A DNA stretch of 10,776 bases from Chloroflexota bacterium (lineage in GTDB: Bacteria; Chloroflexota; Chloroflexia; QHBQ01; JADMIH01): assembly GCA_015478675.1 (NCBI GenBank), contig JADMIH010000131.1:1-10776 (forward strand), given 5' to 3'. Below, in pieces: positions 1 to 6,664 of the stretch. A model generated the notes under the pieces. The model saw only the letters and a list, made by a program, of their open reading frames with translations, did not search any database and was not told the origin of the DNA. The position numbers and the translations under genes were made by a program. Numbering within the stretch: the first letter of the stretch is position 1; each line of letters begins with the position of its first letter.

Positions 1-2
1 GC

Positions 3-557
3 ATGACCGAGCAGTACCATCCAACCGGAGAAACCTCTATCGTGATCGTGCCGCCCCCCGACGTTTGCGGCTACGCCGATCACTATCGCCGCCTCTACAT
101 GCCCGACATCATACATCATATAGAGCCGCATGTGACGGTCACCTACCCATTCGTCCCTTATGATAAGCTGGCGGAAGCCGAGCCGCGATTGAGACAGCTA
201 CTGGCAAAGTGCCCGCCGAGGCGCTTATCCTTCAGAGGCTTCAGCACCTTCCGCGCTTCGGGTATCCTCTACCTGCGTCTGGCAGATAACGAGCGCATCC
301 ACTCTCTTTATCGTGCTATCCTCGATGAGTTCCCCGAATATCCCGCTTACGGGGGCAAGTACGCCGCCGGCTTCGTGCCGCATCTGACAGTTGGCGTCTT
401 CTCGGACCCGCAGGAGCTGGCAGCCGTCTACGACGAGCTATCCGTCCAGCGCCTCTATATAGGCTTCGATGTAGAGCGTGTGCTGGTGAAAGCCAGGATG
501 AGCGATGGCGTTTGGGACACCTGGGCAGAGATACCGCTGGGCGGGAAGGTCGGCTAG
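3..557 (+). CDS. 2'-5' RNA ligase / 2H phosphoesterase family protein
   Basis: A 184-residue protein with two H-x-T motifs, the signature of the 2H phosphoesterase superfamily (2'-5' RNA ligases, cyclic phosphodiesterases). The first is PHVTVTYPF with His43 and Thr45; the second is PHLTVGVF with His127 and Thr129. Both follow a Pro and sit at the start of a beta strand, and the 84-residue spacing and total length are normal for the family. Members open or form 2',5'- or cyclic phosphodiester bonds in RNA or small nucleotides; the substrate here cannot be read from sequence. The protein should be cytoplasmic, as no signal or membrane segment is seen. The ATG lies two bases from the window edge, so its ribosome-binding site is not visible and an upstream start cannot be excluded. 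The next gene follows about 50 bp later on the same strand. Family is well supported; activity is inferred. Confidence 0.88.
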   Translation: MTEQYHPTGETSIVIVPPPDVCGYADHYRRLYMPDIIHHIEPHVTVTYPFVPYDKLAEAEPRLRQLLAKCPPRRLSFRGFSTFRASGILYLRLADNERIHSLYRAILDEFPEYPAYGGKYAAGFVPHLTVGVFSDPQELAAVYDELSVQRLYIGFDVERVLVKARMSDGVWDTWAEIPLGGKVG

Positions 558-607
558 CCTTGCTAAGCAGGGGCAAGAGAGAGGCGCGGCATACCCTTGT
601 CCGGGCG

Positions 608-1771
608 ATGCACAGCAGGGCGGCGGCTCGCAACGCCATGCGCAGGCGACGAAGGCAAAACGGCATACAACGGATATTAGTGCTGCGCCCTGATCACCTG
701 GGCGACCTACTCTTCGCGACACCTGCCCTGCAACTTGTCAGACAAGCCTTTCCGCAAGCGCAGATCACGGGCGCTGTCGGGCCATGGGGCAGAGCGATGT
801 GGGTGGATAACCCCAACCTTGATAAGGTTGAAGTAATCCCCTTCCCCGGTATAGTGAAAAGCAGCGCCGGACCTCTGCGGCCTTACAATCTCTTAGGCGA
901 GTACGCGCGGAAAGTGGCACACGACCGGTACGACCTCGGCATCGTCCTCAGGTTCGACCACTGGTGGGGGGCGGCCCTCCTCTGGGCAGCGGGCATCCCG
1001 CGCCGGTGGGGATACGACACACCAGGCACAGCGCCCTGGCTCACAAACAAAGCGCCCTACATCCCCGGCAGGCACGAAGTAGAGCAAGAGCTGGCGCTCA
1101 TACTGGCAGTGATCGCAGGGACAAAGCACACAGGTGATGCACGGCTAATGCAGGTGAGCCGCAACGCCGGAGAGCCGCCACTCCGTACACCGCAGGCAGA
1201 ACCACCGCCTCAGGGCCTGCTTGCAGAATGGCTGGAGGCGCCGCACCGGGCAGTAATACACCCCGGCACAGCCGCCGCTAACAAGCTCTGGACAATACCA
1301 GGCTGGGCAGAAGTCGCCCTACAGCTAGCGGAACGAGGCTGGGCGGTAGCCATCACAGGCTCGCCCGACGAGAGGGCGCTGGCAGAGGCTATAATGGCGG
1401 AAATAGCCGCACCAGACAAAAGAGAAAGGCACGCGATAATGAATATAGCAGGGCAAACCGCCAACATCGCGCAGCTGATCTGGGTGTTGGGTCATGCGGA
1501 GATAGTGCTGGGGGTGGATAGTGGCCCCCTTCATATAGCCGATGCCCTGCGCAAAGCTACCCTGCATCTCTACGGCCCCAGCGACGAGCAGATATGGGGG
1601 CCATGGGGCGACCCCCACAAGCACAGAGCGTTCCGCGCCCCCGGCACCCACCCCACCATGCAGCTAGACGTTGGCTCCCTATCCCTCGAAGGCGGCCCGG
1701 AAATGCAGGCAATCACGCCCGCGATGGTGCTGCACGAGGTAGAGAAGCTAGTGAGCAACCTGCAAGATTAG
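608..1771 (+). CDS. Glycosyltransferase family 9 (heptosyltransferase-like), Cys-motif-less
   Basis: About 387 residues from the chosen ATG. The N-terminal acceptor-domain motif LRPDHLGDLLFATPAL (residues 26-41) is the hallmark of GT9 ADP-heptose transferases. The C-terminal nucleotide-sugar domain shows HPGTAAANKLW (218-228), VDSGPLHIADAL (about 303-314) and YGPSDEQIWGPW (about 322-333). The protein probably transfers a sugar from a nucleotide donor to a surface glycan on the cytoplasmic face of the membrane. It lacks the C-terminal Cys cluster found in the other two GT9 proteins of this window. The start is uncertain. The frame is open back to a TTG at 512, overlapping the upstream gene. 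ATG 608 lies clear of that gene, and ATG 638 gives an N-terminus (an Arg run, then the conserved motif) closer to the usual family start. None has a convincing Shine-Dalgarno. The donor is unknown, and heptose specificity should not be assumed. Confidence 0.9.
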   Translation: MHSRAAARNAMRRRRRQNGIQRILVLRPDHLGDLLFATPALQLVRQAFPQAQITGAVGPWGRAMWVDNPNLDKVEVIPFPGIVKSSAGPLRPYNLLGEYARKVAHDRYDLGIVLRFDHWWGAALLWAAGIPRRWGYDTPGTAPWLTNKAPYIPGRHEVEQELALILAVIAGTKHTGDARLMQVSRNAGEPPLRTPQAEPPPQGLLAEWLEAPHRAVIHPGTAAANKLWTIPGWAEVALQLAERGWAVAITGSPDERALAEAIMAEIAAPDKRERHAIMNIAGQTANIAQLIWVLGHAEIVLGVDSGPLHIADALRKATLHLYGPSDEQIWGPWGDPHKHRAFRAPGTHPTMQLDVGSLSLEGGPEMQAITPAMVLHEVEKLVSNLQD

Positions 1772-1805
1772 CAGAGCAGCAGGAAAGTAGCTAAAAAGTG
1801 ACCAA

Positions 1806-2954
1806 GTGACGAACCATACTCACCCACCAACCATAGGTATAGATGCCAGCAGGGCCTTGCTATCGCAGCGTACAGGCACCGAGCACTACTCGTCCAGCTT
1901 GCTCCGCGCCCTCACAGAATTGCCAGAGGTAGAGCGTTACCGCTTTGCCCTCTATGTCAACAGCGCTTCCGCGCAGGAAGTCCGCGATAGGCTGGGCTTC
2001 GCTTTACCGGGCAACTGGCGAGTCAGGGCTATATCTTTCCCGCGCCTCTGGACGCATATCAGGTTGTCATGGGAGATGGCGACGAGGCCACCCGGCGTGC
2101 TCTTCGTCCCCTCGCACGTTGTACCACTGTGGCACCCACGCCGCACCGTAGTCACCATACACGACCTCGGCTATCTCCACTACCCACAGGCGCACACACG
2201 CGCATCCCGCTTCTATCTGCACCTCTCGACTATCTTTAGCGCACGCGTAGCCGGCAAAGTAATCGCTATCTCCGAAGCCACCAGGCGCGACTTGATAGAT
2301 AAGTACAGAATATCGCCCCACAAAATAACGGTCATCTATCATGGTCGCGACCCTATATTCGTGCCTGTCACAAACGAGCGAAAGATCGAAGAAACGGCGG
2401 CGCGATACGGCGTGAGCCAACCATACTGCATCCACGTAGGCACGTTGCAGCCGCGCAAGAACCTGGGCATCCTTGTGGAAGCCTGGGGCAAACTAGCCGC
2501 TCAAATGGAGAATCCGCCGCAACTTCTGCTGGCGGGCAAACGAGGCTGGCTATACAACACCCTCTTGCAACAAATAGAGGAGGCGCGGCTCGGCAATCTA
2601 GTCAAGCTAGCCGACTATGTGGAGCGCGACGACTTGCCCGCCCTCTACTCAGGGGCTATAGCCCTAACTTTCCCCTCCCTCTACGAGGGCTTTGGGCTGC
2701 CTGTGCTGGAGGCGATGTCCTGCGGCACAGCTGTGCTGGCATCAACCGCTTCCTCTGTTCCGGAGGTGGTGGACAACGCAGGCATCCTGCTCGACCCTCA
2801 TGACCCACAAGCCTGGGCAAGCGCCGTACAACGCCTGGCTGAGGACCAACCACTTAGAGCAGAGTTATCACGCCGGGGCGTAGAAAGGGCAGCCCAATTT
2901 ACCTGGGAACGCTGCGCCAGAGAGACACTACAAGTGCTGAACAATGAGGATTGA
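1806..2954 (+). CDS. Glycosyltransferase family 4 (GT-B fold)
   Basis: A 382-residue GT4 retaining glycosyltransferase. The N-terminal domain opens with IGIDASRALL and a TGTEHYSSSLLRAL acceptor-side segment. TIHDLGYLHYP contains the H119-D120 pair typical of this subgroup. VGTLQPRKNL (211-220) starts the donor domain, and EGFGLPVLE (294-302) is the E-x7-E nucleotide-sugar binding motif, followed by GTAVLAS and SVPEVV. It resembles mannosyl- or rhamnosyl-transferases of exopolysaccharide pathways and should act at the inner face of the membrane. The start is GTG 1806: the conserved IDASR segment begins within 15 residues, so a later start is unlikely, although the nearest AGGA (1781-1784) is too far upstream to be a good ribosome-binding site. 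It follows the GT9 gene by 34 bp and is probably co-transcribed with it. Sugar specificity is unknown. Confidence 0.93.
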   Translation: MTNHTHPPTIGIDASRALLSQRTGTEHYSSSLLRALTELPEVERYRFALYVNSASAQEVRDRLGFALPGNWRVRAISFPRLWTHIRLSWEMATRPPGVLFVPSHVVPLWHPRRTVVTIHDLGYLHYPQAHTRASRFYLHLSTIFSARVAGKVIAISEATRRDLIDKYRISPHKITVIYHGRDPIFVPVTNERKIEETAARYGVSQPYCIHVGTLQPRKNLGILVEAWGKLAAQMENPPQLLLAGKRGWLYNTLLQQIEEARLGNLVKLADYVERDDLPALYSGAIALTFPSLYEGFGLPVLEAMSCGTAVLASTASSVPEVVDNAGILLDPHDPQAWASAVQRLAEDQPLRAELSRRGVERAAQFTWERCARETLQVLNNED

Positions 2955-2979
2955 GGGTTCAGTATTTACGGAAGTAAGC

Positions 2980-2992
2980 GCTATCGAATAGC
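2980..2992. terminator. Weak hairpin between convergent genes
   Basis: GCTAT-CGA-ATAGC forms a perfect 5-bp stem with a 3-nt loop in the 37-bp gap between the convergent GT4 and GAPDH genes, touching the GAPDH stop codon. There is no T-tract on either strand, so it is at best a weak or factor-assisted bidirectional terminator. Position is the main argument for it. Confidence 0.2.
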
Positions 2993-4044
2993 TAGCTCAG
3001 CGCTGGGGTGGTCTGCCCCGTCAGAATAGACGCGGGCGGCACAGGACGCTCCGCCAGCATGAGGGCTGTTTCCGCTAACCGGGTGGCATAACCCATCTCG
3101 TTATCGTACCACGCAGCTATCGAGAGCATCCGACCGCCCATCACCTGCACCAATGGCAAGTCTACATACGATGAGATCGATTCGCCAACGATGCGGCTCG
3201 ACGCATACTCCTCTTCAAGCGCTCCCATGACCCCCGCGAGCGGCTTCTCAGCAGCGGCCCGGCGGAAAATATCCTTCACTTCATCAACTGAGGTCTCGCG
3301 GCCAAGTAGCACGTCCAACTCCACTATACTGCCTGTGCGCACAGGCACACGGTACGCCTTGCCGGTAATCTGCAAATCGGGCCAGATGAAGTTGAGGGCT
3401 TTGGCAGCCCCCGACGGAGAGGGGATAATATTCTCGGCTGCCGCCCAGGAGTCGCGCCTGTCACGCATCGGCTGGTCGGTAAGCGATTGGCTGTTCGTGT
3501 AAGCGTGTACTGTTGAGAAGAAACCCACTTCGATCCCGAACTTCTCCAGTAGCACCTTCACCATAGGCGCGAGGGCGTTGGTGGTGCAGCTTGCCATACT
3601 GATAATGTGATCCCTTTCGGGGTTGTACGCGTCGAGGTTGATGCCAGGCAGCAGCACCGCATCGCAGTCCTGCAACGTCTTGCTTGGAGCGCTCACCAGC
3701 ACCTTTTTAGCGCCATGCCTCAAATGCTCCCCTGCTCCTGTGCGGGTGACAGCCCTGCCTGTGCAATCAACTACCACATCCACCCCCAGGTCTCCCCAGT
3801 TGGGCAGACCCTCGGAGGTGTTGAAGAAGACGATTTCTTTGTCGCCGATAATCAGCTTGCCATTCTCCACACCAACAGGCTCAGGCCAACGCCCATAGTT
3901 GGTGTCGTACGCAAAAAGAGCGGCCAATGTAGAGAGGTCGCTGATATCTGAGACGGAGAAAGGCGCGAAGAGCTTATTGTTGATAGCAGCCTTGGTTGCT
4001 GACCTGCCGATCCTGCCGAAGCCGTGAATAGCGATAGCGCTCAC
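2992..4044 (-). CDS. gap: Glyceraldehyde-3-phosphate dehydrogenase, type I
   Basis: A 350-residue NAD(P)-dependent enzyme that converts glyceraldehyde 3-phosphate, phosphate and NAD to 1,3-bisphosphoglycerate. The N-terminal Rossmann motif is GFGRIGR (8-14), and Asp33 sits where NAD-preferring enzymes carry the adenosine-ribose-binding Asp. The catalytic motif is ASCTTN with Cys153, with His180 in STVHAYTNSQ. RVPVRTGS (232-239) and WYDNEMGYATR (312-322) complete the catalytic domain. Some normally strict positions differ: SPSG replaces the usual T-x-TG of the phosphate-binding loop, and WYDNEMGY replaces WYDNEWGY. The start is a GTG with AGAGAGG seven bases upstream. It lies 31 bp downstream of a GT9 gene on the same strand and has no pgk or tpi neighbour, so it may be a secondary paralogue. 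The fold and reaction class are clear; a housekeeping glycolytic role is inferred. Confidence 0.95.
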   Translation of the reverse strand: MSAIAIHGFGRIGRSATKAAINNKLFAPFSVSDISDLSTLAALFAYDTNYGRWPEPVGVENGKLIIGDKEIVFFNTSEGLPNWGDLGVDVVVDCTGRAVTRTGAGEHLRHGAKKVLVSAPSKTLQDCDAVLLPGINLDAYNPERDHIISMASCTTNALAPMVKVLLEKFGIEVGFFSTVHAYTNSQSLTDQPMRDRRDSWAAAENIIPSPSGAAKALNFIWPDLQITGKAYRVPVRTGSIVELDVLLGRETSVDEVKDIFRRAAAEKPLAGVMGALEEEYASSRIVGESISSYVDLPLVQVMGGRMLSIAAWYDNEMGYATRLAETALMLAERPVPPASILTGQTTPALS

Positions 4045-4075
4045 TGTGTTACCTCTCTATTATCACGCTTCACGC

Positions 4076-5191
4076 CTACGCTATCTGTACCCCTGCCCAA
4101 TCGGGCACGAGCACACCGGGGGCGGGGTAACTGTAGGGGCGTGGGGTAAAAGTTCGGGGTGCCTGCAACAGCTTCAGGCAGGCTTGTAATACCTCGGCTT
4201 CCTGGAGGTGTCCCATGCACGAGCCGTGCTTGAGAGTACGACATGTGTCATCTTCGTACTTAAAGTGCTTCCAGCACCCGCCACAGGAAGCTACTTTATC
4301 AAAAGGCGCTACCAACCCGATACCGCCATGCGGGTCGTACGGCCCTGTCACCTGCGGGTTAGTAGGCCCGAAGAGGCCCACCCAGGGTACATCCAGCGCG
4401 CCCGCCATATGAAGCAGCCCGGTATCTACCCCCACAACAAGGTCGCACTTTGCCAGCAATCCGGCAACATTGTCAAGCGAGGTGAAAACAGGAATAGCTG
4501 AAGACTCGGCAAAAGCACGGCTTATAGGGCTATCAGGCTGCTCGCAAAATAAAAGCGTACGATAACCTAGCTCACTGAGATGCGCCCCCAGCTTGCGCCA
4601 TGAGGAGAGAGGCCAGCGCTTTATCGCCATATTGGACGACGGCACGAGGGCAACCACCCTTTCTTCTTCAAGCTCTTTTTCAAACCAGAAGCGTGAGGCC
4701 CAGCGCGTGGCGGAAGGGCGCAGCACCAGGCGCGGCTTACGCTGCTCCTGGGTGACAACCAGGTCAAGCTCGCGCTCGATCTCGTTGGCAAGATAGTCTA
4801 GAGAATGCACCGCGCCGGGCACAAGGGGCAGTTGAGGCGTCCAGTAGGTGCGAAAATCCATGCCCCGCTCCCAGGCATAGAAGAAGTTGATAACCAGGTC
4901 AAAAGGCCCAAGCTCATGGTCGAACATAGGCCCCGCCATCCACGCCAGCAGCTTCTGTGGTAAAAGAGGCCGCAGCGCGACAGCCATGCGCCCCGGCTCA
5001 TAGTTGAAGCCCGCAGGCTTCAGCACCTCTACTGTCGGGTCGTTGATAAGCTGGTTGCCATGCTCAGAGGCGGCGACAGTAAAGTCGGCCTCCGGGAAAC
5101 GGCGCTTGAGTGCCGCCAGCAGAGGTTGTACATTAATGAAATCGCCAATGCCGTCAGCGAAGGGTATAACCAGTATTGTGTCTGCCCGCAT
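4076..5191 (-). CDS. Glycosyltransferase family 9 (heptosyltransferase-like)
   Basis: A 371-residue GT9 protein. The acceptor-domain motif is IPFADGIGDFINVQPLLAAL (9-28), with GIGD matching the family's G-x-GD. The C-terminal domain has VPSSNMAIKRWP (183-194), GVDTGLLHMAGAL (254-266) and LFGPTNPQVTGPY (273-285). A C-terminal cluster, C303-x2-C306, C317 and C325-M, is typical of many heptosyltransferase-like proteins and may stabilise the fold or bind metal. The function is sugar transfer to a surface glycan at the cytoplasmic membrane; the donor is unknown. The start ATG has GGAG seven bases upstream. A candidate promoter lies about 40-70 bp upstream, and the GAPDH gene follows after 31 bp, so the two probably form an operon. 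The residues after about 343 are a Pro- and Tyr-rich tail without recognised function. Confidence 0.9.
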   Translation of the reverse strand: MRADTILVIPFADGIGDFINVQPLLAALKRRFPEADFTVAASEHGNQLINDPTVEVLKPAGFNYEPGRMAVALRPLLPQKLLAWMAGPMFDHELGPFDLVINFFYAWERGMDFRTYWTPQLPLVPGAVHSLDYLANEIERELDLVVTQEQRKPRLVLRPSATRWASRFWFEKELEEERVVALVPSSNMAIKRWPLSSWRKLGAHLSELGYRTLLFCEQPDSPISRAFAESSAIPVFTSLDNVAGLLAKCDLVVGVDTGLLHMAGALDVPWVGLFGPTNPQVTGPYDPHGGIGLVAPFDKVASCGGCWKHFKYEDDTCRTLKHGSCMGHLQEAEVLQACLKLLQAPRTFTPRPYSYPAPGVLVPDWAGVQIA

Positions 5192-5232
5192 CCTGATGCT
5201 CCAATGCTCCCAACGTGCCTATGCACCAGAGG

Positions 5233-5261
5233 ATTTTACCAAATCCTACTTGTATTCGCAA
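5233..5261 (-). promoter_or_regulatory. Candidate sigma70-type promoter for GT9-GAPDH operon
   Basis: On the minus strand TTGCGA (5256-5261; 4 of 6 matches to TTGACA) is followed after exactly 17 bp by TAAAAT (5233-5238; 5 of 6). TGG immediately upstream of the -10 makes it an extended -10 element. The predicted start near 5226 gives a leader of about 35 nt containing the GGAG ribosome-binding site of the GT9 gene. Seen by eye only. Confidence 0.5.
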
Positions 5262-5340
5262 TGAACCGGCGAAATTGGAAATGTTAAGGTTTAGAGTAGA
5301 ACAAAGTCCAAGTCGTGCCTGTGCGGGTGGCGGCGCCGCC

Positions 5341-5370
5341 CTCACCTCCCCTCACCTGCCCTCACCCCAT
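5341..5370. repeat. Three-unit 10-bp CTCACC direct repeat
   Basis: CTCACC occurs at 5341, 5351 and 5361, an exact 10-bp period, with variable four-base spacers TCCC, TGCC and CCAT. It abuts the CCCCTCTCCC palindrome at 5372. Together they look like one copy of the dispersed CCCTCACCCC...CCCCTCTCCC repeat family found in intergenic regions of Chloroflexota genomes; that assignment is from memory, not a search. Confidence 0.6.
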
Positions 5371-5371
5371 G

Positions 5372-5396
5372 CCCCTCTCCCATGAAGGGAGAGGGG
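5372..5396. repeat. Perfect palindrome CCCCTCTCCC / GGGAGAGGGG
   Basis: A perfect 10-bp GC-rich stem (5372-5381 with 5387-5396) around the loop ATGAA, followed by GGCTTTA. A second, imperfect copy follows at about 5411-5434, with TTCCC, an ACAA loop and GGGGATAGGGG. It lies in the 298-bp space between divergent GT9 genes. The short TTT after the stem gives slight terminator character, but no upstream transcript on the plus strand needs ending here. A mobile or REP/MITE-like intergenic repeat is the more likely explanation. Confidence 0.6.
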
Positions 5397-5477
5397 GCTT
5401 TACTCCTGGCTCTTCCCACAAGGGGATAGGGGCTTTGTGCATGGCTAGTGCCGGGGGATATAGCTCTTAATCCGATG

Positions 5478-5483
5478 TATAAT
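5478..5483 (+). promoter_or_regulatory. TATAAT -10 element just upstream of GT9 start
   Basis: A consensus TATAAT lies six bases before ATG 5490. No recognisable -35 is seen at 16-18 bp. If used, transcription would begin at or next to the ATG and produce a leaderless mRNA, in line with the lack of a Shine-Dalgarno before ATG 5490. Alternatively the mRNA starts here and translation begins at ATG 5523. Confidence 0.4.
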
Positions 5484-5489
5484 ATAGCC

Positions 5490-6644
5490 ATGCCCTATCA
5501 ACCTTCGGCCTCAGCTGTTAGCATGCACTTCAAGCACATACTGGCTATTAAGCTCGCTGACCTCGGCGACCTCCTGGCCGTCACGCCAGCTTTGCAGGCT
5601 TTGAGGGCAGCCCAACCCCGCGCTCGCATAGATTTACTTGTGCCCCCAGGCTCTGCTAAGCTGCTGCACGGGGCACGCTTCGTAGACAAGATTATCACTT
5701 TCGACAAGTTCACCTTCGACACCCTCGGCGGCCTACTCGACCTTCCCAGCCTGATGCGCACCGCCCGCTTCCTCATCAGCCTCAGACGTGCCAGGTACGA
5801 TGCTGTTGTTATATTTCACCACTTCACCCTGCGCTTCGGTATAATCAAGTTTCATACCCTCTCGTTCGCCACAGGCGCGGACATGGTGGCTGGCCTCGAT
5901 AACGGGCAGGTGCGCTTCCTCACCAGGCATGTGCCGGATCGCGGCTTCGGCGCTATGCACGAAGCTGACTACTGGCTTCAGGTTGCCGCTCTGCTGGGCG
6001 CGGACGTTTCAGGGGGCTGGCGACCGTGCATACCTCTATGCGATGAGGAGAGAGAAAGGGCCGCGCAGCTAATATCAGCATCAGGCATAACCCCCGGTGG
6101 GCCATTGGTAGCCATACACCCCGGAGCAGGGGCTTACAGCCTGGCGCGCATCTGGCCCGCGGAGGGCTTTGCCCGGGTTGCAAAAGGGCTGATAGAGTCG
6201 CACAACGCAACTATTGCAATCCTCGGCGGTCCTGACGAAATCGCCCTTGCTTCAGAGCTAGAAAGGCTCATTGGCTGCGGCAAGCATGTATATAATCTGG
6301 CAGGGCGCACCGGCATACATGAGACAGCAGCCTTTATTGAGAGATGTGATCTCTTCCTCGGCAACGATAGCGGGCCGATGCACATAGCCGCCGCGATGCA
6401 GACGCCCGTTGTAGCAGTCTTTGGCCCATCAAACCAGCAGGCCTGGGGACCCTACACGCCCCCCGGAGAAGCAAACCCCCACACAATTGTGGCGCGAGAG
6501 TTGCCATGTATGCCATGCTTCTACAGAGGCCATACGCTGGGCCTGCGAGAAGGCTGCGGCCCGCGCCCCTGCCTCACTGATCTTTCCGCTCAGCCCGTGC
6601 TTCAAGCATGCAGGCAAACACTGGACCGAGGAATTAGAGATTAG
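5490..6644 (+). CDS. Glycosyltransferase family 9 (heptosyltransferase-like)
   Basis: About 384 residues from ATG 5490. The motif IKLADLGDLLAVTPALQAL (about 20-38) is the GT9 acceptor-domain signature. The donor domain has IHPGAGAYSLARIWP (about 209-223), GNDSGPMHIAAAM (about 291-303) and VFGPSNQQAWGPY (about 310-322). A C-terminal Cys cluster C340-x2-C343, C356 and C361 parallels that of the minus-strand GT9. It probably adds a sugar to a surface glycan at the cytoplasmic membrane. The start is ambiguous. The frame extends to a GTG at 5448, but a TATAAT at 5478-5483 makes that unlikely to be transcribed from the local promoter. ATG 5490 fits a leaderless start, and ATG 5523 gives the family-typical MHFKHILAIK N-terminus. 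A lipoprotein gene follows 20 bp downstream. Confidence 0.91.
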   Translation: MPYQPSASAVSMHFKHILAIKLADLGDLLAVTPALQALRAAQPRARIDLLVPPGSAKLLHGARFVDKIITFDKFTFDTLGGLLDLPSLMRTARFLISLRRARYDAVVIFHHFTLRFGIIKFHTLSFATGADMVAGLDNGQVRFLTRHVPDRGFGAMHEADYWLQVAALLGADVSGGWRPCIPLCDEERERAAQLISASGITPGGPLVAIHPGAGAYSLARIWPAEGFARVAKGLIESHNATIAILGGPDEIALASELERLIGCGKHVYNLAGRTGIHETAAFIERCDLFLGNDSGPMHIAAAMQTPVVAVFGPSNQQAWGPYTPPGEANPHTIVARELPCMPCFYRGHTLGLREGCGPRPCLTDLSAQPVLQACRQTLDRGIRD

Positions 6645-6664
6645 GGGCTAGTGAGGACTTACAA

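Noticed and set aside
558..572. CCTTGC-TAA-GCAGGG stem-loop after the first gene
   Set aside because: Contains a G-T wobble and has no T-tract; it lies where the same-strand GT9 gene follows at once, so termination is not supported.
2067..2435. 122-codon minus-strand frame
   Set aside because: Antisense to the well-supported GT4 gene, with no motifs.
4041..4244. Extra small minus-strand gene between GAPDH and GT9
   Set aside because: It mostly overlaps the GT9 C-terminus in another frame and carries no motif; the 31-bp gap is simply an operon spacer.
5341..5435. Repeated CTCACC units as a CRISPR array
   Set aside because: Units are only 10 bp with four-base spacers and no cas genes are near; this is a simple or dispersed repeat.
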